Virus record (IMG/VR): IMGVR_UViG_3300042328_000940
Coordinates: 1 to 51,260 of that record
Direction: 5' to 3' (one strand)
Length of the DNA: 51,260 nt
Source of the DNA: a virus
Shown piece after piece: positions 1 through 5,944 of this stretch (within the stretch, counting starts at the first letter, position 1; each line of letters begins with the position of its first letter). Both the position numbers and the translations under genes were made by a program. The notes beneath the pieces were generated by a model that was not told where the DNA came from, searched no databases, and was given only the letters and a program-made list of their open reading frames with translations.

Positions 1-1
1 G

Positions 2-154
2 TTTAATCTTATTGCTGCCTATGGTGCTGCTAACAGTATGGCAGTGATGGCATACATTACGGCCCTGTGTGGTTGGGTAGCCATTGCCTGGGATGAGTAT
101 CTGATGTTTAAACGAAACAAAAGGATCGAAAATGTTGTTGATTCCGTTGCGTGA
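2..154 (+). CDS. C-terminal part of a membrane protein (cut by window edge)
   Basis: An open frame enters from the left edge and stops at 152-154, leaving 50 residues. A hydrophobic stretch of about 20 residues (AVMAYITALCGWVAIAW) is followed by an acidic-then-basic tail (DEYLMFKRNKR), which reads as one membrane segment with a cytoplasmic end. The start lies outside the window, so length and family cannot be judged. It is the last gene before the tRNA and terminator. No function is assigned. Confidence 0.6.
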   Translation, partial: FNLIAAYGAANSMAVMAYITALCGWVAIAWDEYLMFKRNKRIENVVDSVA

Positions 155-209
155 AATTCCGTATTATATCAAATGGTGTTTCCAGCAGTTGATGAAACGA
201 TTCCGATAA
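132..209 (+). CDS. possible 25-residue basic peptide
   Basis: A short ATG frame overlaps the end of the preceding gene in another register and stops 6 nt before the tRNA. It encodes a basic, partly hydrophobic peptide (MLLIPLREIPYYIKWC then FQQLMKRFR). There is no clear Shine-Dalgarno sequence. It may be real because this phage uses very small overlapping genes, but it could equally be a chance frame. Confidence 0.25.
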   Translation: MLLIPLREIPYYIKWCFQQLMKRFR

Positions 210-215
210 ACAATG

Positions 216-287
216 GCGGAGGGGAGAAACGGTTTACTCGTTAGTCTCATAAGCTAAAGACATCAGGTTCGATTCCTGTTCTCCGCA
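216..287 (+). tRNA. tRNA with anticodon CAU (Met, or Ile if lysidine-modified)
   Basis: The acceptor stem GCGGAGG (216-222) pairs with TCTCCGC (280-286), followed by discriminator A287. The anticodon stem TTAGT/GCTAA (241-245, 253-257) encloses loop CTCATAA with anticodon CAT at 248-250. The T arm TCAGG-TTCGATT-CCTGT (263-279) has one T-T mismatch at its base. The D arm is weak: a 3-bp GAG/CTC stem with GG in the loop, about one nucleotide short. The first pair is G-C, which argues against an initiator tRNA. CCA is not encoded directly after the discriminator (the sequence reads A-ACCA), so the host would have to add it. Confidence 0.8.
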
Positions 288-296
288 ACCAAACAA

Positions 297-320
297 AAAC
301 GGGTCTATGGCCCGTTTTTT
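297..320 (+). terminator. rho-independent terminator after the tRNA
   Basis: AACGGG (298-303) pairs with CCCGTT (311-316) around a 7-nt loop and is followed by a run of T to 320. An A run lies on the 5' side. It ends transcription through the tRNA just before the next promoter. Confidence 0.8.
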
Positions 321-321
321 A

Positions 322-349
322 TTGACTTTAGCAAGTGTAGTGTTATAAT
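322..349 (+). promoter_or_regulatory. sigma70-like promoter
   Basis: TTGACT (322-327), a 16-nt spacer and a perfect TATAAT (344-349) lie directly after the terminator and upstream of the gene at 368. The predicted start is near 356, leaving a short leader with GAGG at 357-360. A 4-bp TAGC/GCTA pair (329-332, 360-363) flanks the -10 box, a weak echo of the stronger promoter hairpins elsewhere in the window. Confidence 0.7.
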
Positions 350-367
350 TATGTATGAGGCTATATC

Positions 368-547
368 ATGCGAAAACCTGAACGAATTTATCGAGTCAAA
401 AACCTTCGCACCGGCGAAGTGTTTACCACCAGCACGGTTTACGAAAAGGCAATAGATGGCGAACCATTTATTGGTGTTTGGCGTGAATCCGATCCGCATC
501 GTAGAGTGAATTGGATACGCAAGGACAGCACGGTCAAGGTCAAATGA
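368..547 (+). CDS. small basic protein of unknown function
   Basis: A 59-residue protein starts at an ATG 7 nt after GAGG. It is rich in Arg, Lys and aromatic residues (starts MRKPERIYRVKNLRTGE, ends DSTVKVK). The pattern suggests a small beta-rich fold, but no family is recognised. It is first in a transcription unit with its own sigma70-like promoter, and its stop overlaps the next start (ATGA at 544-547), so the two genes are translationally coupled. Early expression is inferred from the promoter type. Confidence 0.65.
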   Translation: MRKPERIYRVKNLRTGEVFTTSTVYEKAIDGEPFIGVWRESDPHRRVNWIRKDSTVKVK

Positions 548-846
548 GCACATCTATTCCAATCAATCGGCAAGGAACTGGTGGGAATTTCACTTGGTCC
601 GGTGTCAATACAAATAGCCAAATTCATGTTCAAGGTGATGCTGTATTTGAAGGAAATATTACTTGGCAAGATAGAGACATGCGAGAGTGGTTTGAATCCG
701 TAGAATCTAGATTGGCCATACTTCACCCTAATCCGGAATTAGAAGCAGAATGGTCGGAATTGGCCGAGTTAAGAATGAAGTATGTGGAACTAGAACGCCG
801 GTTGCTAGAAAAGCAACGAGTATTTGATATCCTTAAAAAAAGTTAA
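544..846 (+). CDS. unknown protein with N-terminal beta region and C-terminal coiled coil
   Basis: The 100-residue frame starts at the ATG that overlaps the previous stop; an upstream TTG in the same frame is less likely because it would run deep into that gene. Residues 1-45 are Gly, Asn and Thr rich. From about residue 55 to the end the protein is charged and helical (SELAELRMKYVELERRLLEK), consistent with a short coiled coil. No family is recognised. Its 3' end meets the convergent minus-strand gene with a 4-nt overlap. Confidence 0.6.
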   Translation: MSTSIPINRQGTGGNFTWSGVNTNSQIHVQGDAVFEGNITWQDRDMREWFESVESRLAILHPNPELEAEWSELAELRMKYVELERRLLEKQRVFDILKKS

Positions 847-1046
847 AGCGGCATATCTATTTCATAGGTTGCTGCTATGCGTTTAACTAGGCCGATTCTA
901 CCTGCACCTAAATCTTTATCATGTAGTATAGTTTTTAAAATATCAACTGCAACAAGTGACGCTATGGCTTGTATCTGTTTATCGTTATCTTGATATTTGG
1001 ATACAGAATCGAATTTTTCTAGTAGTGATGCGATATGAGTTTTCAT
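843..1046 (-). CDS. small helical unknown protein, minus strand
   Basis: 67 residues (MKTHIASLLEKFDSVSKYQD through ATYEIDMPL), predicted mostly helical. The ATG follows the upstream minus-strand stop by one codon, and an AGGA lies about 11 nt upstream, so the two minus-strand genes form a short operon. It converges with the + strand gene at 544-846. No function is visible. Confidence 0.55.
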   Translation of the reverse strand: MKTHIASLLEKFDSVSKYQDNDKQIQAIASLVAVDILKTILHDKDLGAGRIGLVKRIAATYEIDMPL

Positions 1047-1244
1047 TCAAAAAGTCCTACGAGGAGTAAGGTATTCTCTAAATTCACAACTACCGGACAC
1101 TTGTGTGCCTCTTAGATGTAGAGCTTGCACAGCATCCGCTAATTCTTTTCTGCATTCGGATTCGGATCTATAGAAGTTTTGGACCGAGCCTCTATGATTA
1201 TATGGTGGTTCCGAACTTAACACAATGATTAGCAACAACCACAT
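1047..1244 (-). CDS. small exported protein of unknown function, minus strand
   Basis: The frame stays open further upstream, into the metallophosphoesterase gene on the other strand. The likely start is the ATG at 1244, preceded by AAAGGATCAAT, a good ribosome-binding site. The 65-residue product begins with a hydrophobic signal-like segment (MWLLLIIVLSS) and continues with a polar region containing two Cys (SECRKEL and SGSCEFREYL), which could form a disulphide after export. No family is recognised. Confidence 0.55.
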   Translation of the reverse strand: MWLLLIIVLSSEPPYNHRGSVQNFYRSESECRKELADAVQALHLRGTQVSGSCEFREYLTPRRTF

Positions 1245-1266
1245 ATTGATCCTTTTGGTATTTATA

Positions 1267-1295
1267 TAGACCTCTAACGCTTTTTGTGCTATAAT
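1267..1295 (+). promoter_or_regulatory. sigma70-like promoter giving a predicted leaderless mRNA
   Basis: A perfect TATAAT (1290-1295) lies 17 nt after TAGACC (1267-1272), a 4/6 match to TTGACA. Only AACACT separates the -10 box from the ATG at 1302, so the predicted transcription start falls on or next to the start codon. Confidence 0.5.
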
Positions 1296-1301
1296 AACAC
1301 T

Positions 1302-1466
1302 ATGTATAAAGTAAATATTCCTGTAAATCGAGCACATGCTGCTATTGTTTGGGCCAGCGCAAGATTTGAACAATTTGATGTGCAGCACATGATACCAGCC
1401 CAGAACTATGAATTTAGATTTGAGCGAAGTGAAGAAGCCAGTTATTTTGCATTGAAATGGACCTAA
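1302..1466 (+). CDS. small unknown protein
   Basis: 54 residues from the ATG at 1302 (MYKVNIPVNRAHAAIVW to ASYFALKWT). An in-frame TTG lies 18 nt upstream, but it overlaps the -10 box and is rejected as a start. There is no Shine-Dalgarno sequence, consistent with leaderless initiation from the promoter just upstream. It is followed after one base by the metallophosphoesterase gene, so the two are probably co-transcribed. No family is recognised. Confidence 0.55.
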   Translation: MYKVNIPVNRAHAAIVWASARFEQFDVQHMIPAQNYEFRFERSEEASYFALKWT

Positions 1467-1467
1467 A

Positions 1468-2307
1468 ATGAAAATTGCAGTATGCAGCGATCTCCACTTG
1501 GAGTTTGGAGACTTAGATTTGGCTAACGACGAAGGTGCCGATGTGTTGGTGCTTGGCGGCGATATCTTTATTGCCACTGAACTGTCAGAGTTTGCCTACG
1601 ACACGAGTGCTGCAATTATACCTGCAACTGATTCGGTTCGTGAGCGAGGTCAAAGGTATGTGGATTTTGTTACTCGTTGTAGTGAGCGATTCCCGCATGT
1701 GATCTTGATCATGGGCAATCACGAACACTACCACGGTGACTTTGCACAGAGTGCCAGAATCATTCGTGACACTTTTGGTCACCTTGACAATGTGTATTTC
1801 ATGGACAAAGAATGTCGTATCATCAACGGCGTTGTGTTCTACGGTGGCACATTATGGACCAACATGAATGGTGAAGATCCTTTGACCATGCACAATATCC
1901 GTATGAGCATGAACGACTACAATTGTGTCAAGAACACCAGTGAGGAAGGCAAAAAGGTATTCATGCCGCAGGATAGTGTTGACGATCATCGAGACTTTTT
2001 GCAAAAACTAGATGACACATTGGCACTACACCCCGAGCTGCCTGTGGTAGTGTGTGGGCATCATGCTCCCAGTCGTGCCAGCACACACCCTAGATACCGC
2101 ACAGAGTTTGTAGTAAATGGTGCTTACAGTAGCAACCTAGACGAGTTCATTTTGGATCGTAGACAGATCCGGTTATGGACACATGGTCATACGCACGAAG
2201 ACTTTGACTACAAGATCGGTACCACTAGAATTGTGTGTAATCCACGTGGATACGATGGCTACGAAGCTCGAGCCGACAACTTTAAACTAAAGTATGTGGA
2301 GATCTAA
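1468..2307 (+). CDS. calcineurin-like metallophosphoesterase
   Basis: 279 residues with the whole metal-binding signature of the calcineurin-type phosphoesterase family. It has DLH at 8-10, GGD at 30-32, GNHE at 83-86, a GHH around 198 and GHTH around 240, followed by the usual NPRGY strand. These enzymes use a two-metal centre to hydrolyse phosphomono- or phosphodiesters. The substrate cannot be told from sequence; nucleic-acid ends, cyclic nucleotides and nucleotide derivatives are all possible. It sits in a run of small genes behind a sigma70-like promoter, suggesting early expression. The family assignment is firm and the substrate unknown. Confidence 0.9.
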   Translation: MKIAVCSDLHLEFGDLDLANDEGADVLVLGGDIFIATELSEFAYDTSAAIIPATDSVRERGQRYVDFVTRCSERFPHVILIMGNHEHYHGDFAQSARIIRDTFGHLDNVYFMDKECRIINGVVFYGGTLWTNMNGEDPLTMHNIRMSMNDYNCVKNTSEEGKKVFMPQDSVDDHRDFLQKLDDTLALHPELPVVVCGHHAPSRASTHPRYRTEFVVNGAYSSNLDEFILDRRQIRLWTHGHTHEDFDYKIGTTRIVCNPRGYDGYEARADNFKLKYVEI

Positions 2308-2550
2308 ATGAAGCTACAAGGACGCATTTATGAACTCAGTAAAGAAGCTGGGTTCACTGGCAAATACGATTTTCCTTACGGGGAAAATCTCAATCCTGCC
2401 ATACAGAAATTTGCCGAGTTGATTGTTGAGGATTCTATTGGTATATTAGTTGATCACTTGGAAGCGATGGATAAAGAACAAAAAACACCTAGTTTTAATG
2501 GGATGGCAATGACAATTTCTCGTATACGAGAAAATTTTGGAGTTGAATAA
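2308..2550 (+). CDS. conserved-looking small phage protein, unknown function
   Basis: 80 residues, starting directly after the phosphoesterase stop. The N terminus (MKLQGRIYELSKEAGF) is followed by a helical stretch rich in acidic residues (FAELIVEDSIGILVDHLEAMDKEQ) and a C terminus MTISRIRENFGVE. There are no membrane segments or metal motifs. It is probably cytoplasmic and co-expressed with the phosphoesterase. The stop overlaps the next small frame (TAATG). Confidence 0.6.
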   Translation: MKLQGRIYELSKEAGFTGKYDFPYGENLNPAIQKFAELIVEDSIGILVDHLEAMDKEQKTPSFNGMAMTISRIRENFGVE

Positions 2551-2603
2551 TGTTTTGGTTCATGTTAACATTGGTCATGCTGGCCTGGGTCATACGCAGT
2601 TAA
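2550..2603 (+). CDS. 17-residue hydrophobic peptide
   Basis: The frame starts in a TAATG overlap with the preceding stop and encodes MFWFMLTLVMLAWVIRS, a single membrane-spanning segment with one Arg near the end. The tight overlap and the following intergenic spacer make it plausible as a translated membrane micropeptide. The size leaves much room for chance. Confidence 0.35.
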   Translation: MFWFMLTLVMLAWVIRS

Positions 2604-2625
2604 ATAACTTTTTAAAGGAAAGATT

Positions 2626-2826
2626 ATGAGAAAGAAACTATTAGAAGCAGCACGAGCACATTTTGAAAGCCATATCCATAAGCATCGCATGAATGTTGAA
2701 GTTATGCTAAACAATCCTATTGCCATCCACGATCATACCGATTGGATGTCAGCCATGGAAGCGGAAATTGCACACATTGCTGAATACGAAGATAAACTAG
2801 AAGTTCTCAACAAACATTTCTCTTAA
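2626..2826 (+). CDS. small helical phage protein, unknown function
   Basis: 66 residues with a strong ribosome-binding site (AAAGGAAAG) about 5 nt before the ATG. The product is helical and His-rich (MRKKLLEAARAHFESHIHKH, later IHDHTDWMSAMEAEIAH), with charges spaced as in an amphipathic helix pair. A late-like TTAAATA at 2600-2606 precedes it, and a weak 4-bp CTTT/AAAG inverted repeat with a 7-nt loop (2608-2622) follows that. No function is assigned. Confidence 0.6.
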   Translation: MRKKLLEAARAHFESHIHKHRMNVEVMLNNPIAIHDHTDWMSAMEAEIAHIAEYEDKLEVLNKHFS

Positions 2827-2827
2827 T

Positions 2828-3166
2828 ATGCAAGCTCAGACACCTGCCGAAGGCATAATGCGAACCAATGATTGGGGAGACACCAAAGTATATCGTGTGG
2901 CCTGCGAGTGTGGATCCGAAGAACATAATCACGATCTTTGGGTTGAAGCAGATGCATCTAATGTTACTGTAACTACGTTTACAACTGTAAAGTCAGAATG
3001 GTGGAAACTGAATCGCTGGCAACAGATTTGGAGATTGTTAACCAAAGGGTATGTTGAGTACCAAGCATCACTGATTATGTCCAAACAGCAGGCTTTGAAC
3101 TATGCAAAAACTCTCGAAAGTGCTATAATTGATGTAGAAACTTTTAGAAAGAAACCTAATGCGTAA
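2828..3166 (+). CDS. unknown cytoplasmic protein with a CxC motif
   Basis: 112 residues beginning one base after the previous stop. The first half is beta-like with CEC at about 26-28 and nearby His and Glu residues (CECGSEEHNHDLW), a possible metal site. The second half is helical and Trp-rich (WWKLNRWQQIWRLLTKGY). The end overlaps the next start by 8 nt, indicating coupled translation. No family is recognised. Confidence 0.55.
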   Translation: MQAQTPAEGIMRTNDWGDTKVYRVACECGSEEHNHDLWVEADASNVTVTTFTTVKSEWWKLNRWQQIWRLLTKGYVEYQASLIMSKQQALNYAKTLESAIIDVETFRKKPNA

Positions 3167-3986
3167 TCATTATTGGACAACTGGGCCATTCGCTGACTGG
3201 ATTCGTGGCACACCTAGTCCAGGAGCTTTAACAGCCAAGGGCTGGCGTGAATGGCGCGAAGCTGCCCAGAAAAAACATCCCATTCGCTACTGGATAGCCG
3301 AAGAAGGGCTAGACTACCTACAAACCATTGTTTACTGGATACCAGATCGACTCTATGCTATCAAATATTATATCAACAATCGTTGGGTCACTAAAACCCA
3401 CGCTCTTACTGCTCATCCAAGCGATGTTCCTCGCGGCGAGTGGCGTGATGTTGGCAGCAGGTTTATGCCATGTCTTTTTAATGAACTTAGAGATTTTGTT
3501 GAAGTAGAGCTGGCCTGGTGGCACATAGCCTGGGAAGGTCAAGAATTTCGAAAGAAATACAATCCACCTTTTTGGGCCATTGGTTGGTTCCGTTGGCGTA
3601 CTTGGCGCTGCTCCCAAGCAGGACTAGATAATTTGGCCTGGCAAATGAGTCTCACAAATGATTGGTTGGAGGAGGATCATCCTGACAGGCATAAGCCTAG
3701 CCGCCAAGCCGAAACTGCCAAAGAAATATTAGAACTCTATAATTGGTGGACCGAAGTATATCCCAACCGACCGGATCCTATGGATGCAAGCGGATGGAGT
3801 GCGTACTGCGAACAAATTAGACAATCTGGTCGAGGTTTTTTTGATTTTGAAGATCGCACCAACGAAGAACAGAAACAAAGTAGTCGAGCACTGGACCTTA
3901 GTAATGAAATAGAAGATAAGTACAACAAAGAGGACGAAGAAATGATGATTCGTCTAATTCGAATTCGACACTCACTTTGGACTTAA
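3159..3986 (+). CDS. tryptophan-rich unknown phage protein
   Basis: 275 residues with about 20 Trp and many Arg and Tyr, an unusual composition. Recurrent W-aromatic-basic patterns (YWIAEEGLDYLQTIVYW, GWFRWRTWRC, YNWWTEVYPNRPD) suggest a helical protein with aromatic faces, perhaps binding nucleic acid or a membrane surface. The C terminus is acidic then basic (NKEDEEMMIRLIRIRHSLWT). It overlaps the preceding gene by 8 nt. No domain is recognised and the function is open. Confidence 0.55.
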   Translation: MRNHYWTTGPFADWIRGTPSPGALTAKGWREWREAAQKKHPIRYWIAEEGLDYLQTIVYWIPDRLYAIKYYINNRWVTKTHALTAHPSDVPRGEWRDVGSRFMPCLFNELRDFVEVELAWWHIAWEGQEFRKKYNPPFWAIGWFRWRTWRCSQAGLDNLAWQMSLTNDWLEEDHPDRHKPSRQAETAKEILELYNWWTEVYPNRPDPMDASGWSAYCEQIRQSGRGFFDFEDRTNEEQKQSSRALDLSNEIEDKYNKEDEEMMIRLIRIRHSLWT

Positions 3987-3987
3987 T

Positions 3988-4347
3988 ATGGATTTGCTGA
4001 ACATTCTTGGTTGGGCGTGTTTCTTTTATCTAATGTGGCAATTGTTAGGGTCTTGGTTATTTGTACAACAGTTAAAGCACAAAATAAATGATGCGGTGGA
4101 GGAAGCAGAACTTTTAAAAGAAGCAGAAAGATCCGTTCTTGCTTTACGCTTTGAACATGTAGAAGAAAACGGTCACAGTGTGGTGTTGGCATATGGAAAA
4201 AACAACAAATTTCTTGGCCAAGGTCTTACCGAAGACGATGCAGCAAAAAATATACAAATTTATTTCCCTAATCACAAAATATTAATTGTTAACGAAAAAG
4301 CAACAATCACCAAAATATTAGATCCTGTTGACATTAAATCCGTTTAG
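3988..4347 (+). CDS. single-pass membrane protein, unknown function
   Basis: 119 residues. Residues 4-27 (LNILGWACFFYLMWQLLGSW) form a membrane segment. A charged helix (KINDAVEEAELLKEAERS) and a soluble domain with alternating beta pattern up to the C terminus follow. The expected topology is an N-terminal anchor with the domain in the cytoplasm. It starts one base after the Trp-rich gene. The -35 box of the next promoter lies inside its 3' end. Confidence 0.55.
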   Translation: MDLLNILGWACFFYLMWQLLGSWLFVQQLKHKINDAVEEAELLKEAERSVLALRFEHVEENGHSVVLAYGKNNKFLGQGLTEDDAAKNIQIYFPNHKILIVNEKATITKILDPVDIKSV

Positions 4348-4356
4348 TACTATAAT
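4328..4356 (+). promoter_or_regulatory. sigma70-like promoter, consensus
   Basis: TTGACA (4328-4333), a 17-nt spacer and TATAAT (4351-4356): both boxes are perfect. The -35 box is inside the preceding gene. ATCCGT in the spacer (4338-4343) can pair with ACGG and GAT (4377-4384) just before the ATG at 4388, with a 2-nt bulge, a weak version of the promoter-hairpin pattern. Confidence 0.8.
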
Positions 4357-4387
4357 ATAACTCTTTACATAATTTTACGGTGATACT

Positions 4388-4765
4388 ATGAGTATGCACA
4401 TGGAGGGTCCTTGGCTGAGTATGACTGGACGGCGCAAGGGCAAGAAAAAATTTGCATCAGCAGAACAAAAGCGACAGGCCGAGATATTAGAACAAGAATG
4501 GCAGGCTCTTAAAGACCGTTATGCGCCTAATAAAAAAATTAAACTAGAACGTAAGTCTTATGTAAGTCCTAAGCCGCTACGTCGTGATGCTGACCGGCCG
4601 CGAATTCCTAGTCTAGATACAGGTGTCAAAGGTGCCGTCAATGTTCGTATGCCGCAAAAATATACAGGCGACAATATTGTAGGTATTGGTACTATGCACA
4701 AGAGTAACGCTGTACCTATTTTTAGTGATCAAGAAGCAAAAGATATAAGCAGTATGCGCAGATAA
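4388..4765 (+). CDS. basic, low-structure phage protein of unknown function
   Basis: 125 residues, rich in Lys, Arg and Pro ([34 protein letters not shown]), then a Gly-rich tail. The composition suggests a nucleic-acid-associated or RNA-polymerase-binding accessory protein, but that is a guess. It is driven by a consensus sigma70-like promoter, so early host-polymerase expression is likely. Its stop codon lies inside the ATAAATA late element for the next gene. Confidence 0.55.
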   Translation: MSMHMEGPWLSMTGRRKGKKKFASAEQKRQAEILEQEWQALKDRYAPNKKIKLERKSYVSPKPLRRDADRPRIPSLDTGVKGAVNVRMPQKYTGDNIVGIGTMHKSNAVPIFSDQEAKDISSMRR

Positions 4766-4768
4766 ATA
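4762..4768 (+). promoter_or_regulatory. T4-type late promoter element
   Basis: ATAAATA followed by C, overlapping the stop codon at 4763-4765, 20 nt before the GTG start at 4789. It matches the T4-like late consensus (TATAAATA), which works without a -35 box through gp55-type sigma and the sliding clamp. Confidence 0.65.
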
Positions 4769-4788
4769 CGTACTTTATAGGGAGATGT

Positions 4789-5007
4789 GTGAGTAAGGAA
4801 GATTTAATTAGGATGACTGGTGTGGTAGATGAACTCTTACCCAGTGCCATGTTTCGAGTAACACTAGAAAACAACCATCAAATTATAGCCACCATTGCTG
4901 GTCGGCTACGTCAAAATAATATACGCATATTAGCTGGTGATTCGGTAGAAATTGAAATGAGTCCATACGATTTGCATCGTGGTCGTATAGTGTATCGCAC
5001 TAAATAG
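4789..5007 (+). CDS. infA: translation initiation factor IF-1 homologue
   Basis: 72 residues, the normal length for bacterial IF-1, and co-linear with it from the first residues. [12 protein letters not shown] matches the family's KEDxIEMxGxV start, followed by [30 protein letters not shown] and [11 protein letters not shown]. This is one complete OB fold. IF-1 binds the 30S A site and assists IF-2/IF-3 selection of initiator tRNA. The start is GTG with a good AGGGAG site. It sits behind a late promoter and before the superoxide dismutase. A phage copy could tune initiation on phage mRNAs, which is inference. The family assignment is firm. Confidence 0.9.
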   Translation: MSKEDLIRMTGVVDELLPSAMFRVTLENNHQIIATIAGRLRQNNIRILAGDSVEIEMSPYDLHRGRIVYRTK

Positions 5008-5011
5008 CAAT

Positions 5012-5563
5012 ATGCGTGATATCATTGATCTCTTAGAAGAAAAGAAAAAACTAGAGCTTAAAAAGCTGCCTTATGCAATGACTGCGTTATCGCCAGTTAA
5101 AAGCAAAGCCACAATAGAAAATCATTATGGTAAACTGGCACGTGGTTATGTGGATAGGTACAACAAGGGCGAAGGCGATGCCACCTTCAATGAAGCCGGC
5201 GCATATTTACATAACATCTACTTTCCGCAGTTGAGGCCACCCAAAAATGGCAACAGCCCTACAGGTGCTAGTCTAGCATTAATTAACAAACACTTTGGTA
5301 ATTTCACAGATTTCAAAAAAGATATTGAAGCTGAAGCCATGAAATTGCAAGGTTCAAATTGGATTTACTTGAGCCGCAGCGGTCAAATCAAAACAATCAA
5401 AAATCATGCCATACGCACAGATATTGCGTTGTTGATTGACTGGTGGGAGCATGCCTGGACATTAGACTACGGCACAGACAAGAAAAAATATCTACAAAAT
5501 ATTTGGCGCATAATCAATTGGGAATATGTTAATAGGCGTATCTATGCCGGAGATCGTGCATGA
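5012..5563 (+). CDS. Fe/Mn superoxide dismutase family protein
   Basis: 183 residues aligning to SodA/SodB along its length: [23 protein letters not shown], then [27 protein letters not shown], and DWWEHAW with a WEYVNRR end. The four metal ligands of the family are present at H38, H67, D143 and H147. The paired His after HYGK (family HYGKHH) is replaced by Leu-Ala at 42-43, and residues lining the substrate funnel may therefore differ. It could still dismutate superoxide, or be a derived metal protein. It overlaps the Fe-S carrier gene by 4 nt. Confidence 0.85.
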   Translation: MRDIIDLLEEKKKLELKKLPYAMTALSPVKSKATIENHYGKLARGYVDRYNKGEGDATFNEAGAYLHNIYFPQLRPPKNGNSPTGASLALINKHFGNFTDFKKDIEAEAMKLQGSNWIYLSRSGQIKTIKNHAIRTDIALLIDWWEHAWTLDYGTDKKKYLQNIWRIINWEYVNRRIYAGDRA

Positions 5564-5886
5564 TTGATTTACAAGAAAGCGCAGTAACCAAACTAAGAGA
5601 ACTTATAGCCGAAGAAGGCAACCCGGATCTTAAACTGCGCATATTTGTGCAAGGTGGTGGATGTTCGGGCATGCAGTATGGATTTACCTTTGACGAAGAA
5701 CAAAACGAAGACGATTTTGATATCAATATTGATGGTGTTGGCTTGCTGGTGGACAGCATGAGCGCACAGTATCTGCAAGGTGCCAAAATCAAGTACACAG
5801 AAGATGCCATGGGTGCCAGCTTTAGTATAGACAACCCACAAGCTCAAACCACCTGCGGCTGCGGCAGCAGTTTCACACCTTACTGA
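5560..5886 (+). CDS. A-type iron-sulfur carrier (ErpA/IscA family)
   Basis: 108 residues, typical length for IscA/ErpA. The three conserved cysteines are C35 ([11 protein letters not shown]) and C99 and C101 (TCGCGSSF), which bind and transfer a [2Fe-2S] or [4Fe-4S] cluster to client proteins. The start overlaps the dismutase stop (ATGA), so the two metal proteins are co-translated. Together with IF-1 they form a short block of host-type genes. ErpA and IscA cannot be separated from sequence alone. Confidence 0.9.
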   Translation: MIDLQESAVTKLRELIAEEGNPDLKLRIFVQGGGCSGMQYGFTFDEEQNEDDFDINIDGVGLLVDSMSAQYLQGAKIKYTEDAMGASFSIDNPQAQTTCGCGSSFTPY

Positions 5887-5917
5887 TCCTTCCAAAACTC
5901 CATTCCTTGCAAAAGCC

Positions 5918-5924
5918 ATAAATA
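5918..5924 (+). promoter_or_regulatory. late promoter for the tail-fibre genes
   Basis: ATAAATA followed by CC, 20 nt upstream of the ATG at 5945. CCTA (5925-5928) can pair with TAGG (5934-5937), which is the Shine-Dalgarno core. The predicted start of transcription (about 5930) falls in the loop. Confidence 0.65.
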
Positions 5925-5944
5925 CCTAGTATATAGGATGATTT

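Noticed and set aside
5000-5008. CTAAATAGC before the superoxide dismutase gene as a late promoter
   Set aside because: Too close to the ATG at 5012 and arising from the IF-1 stop context.
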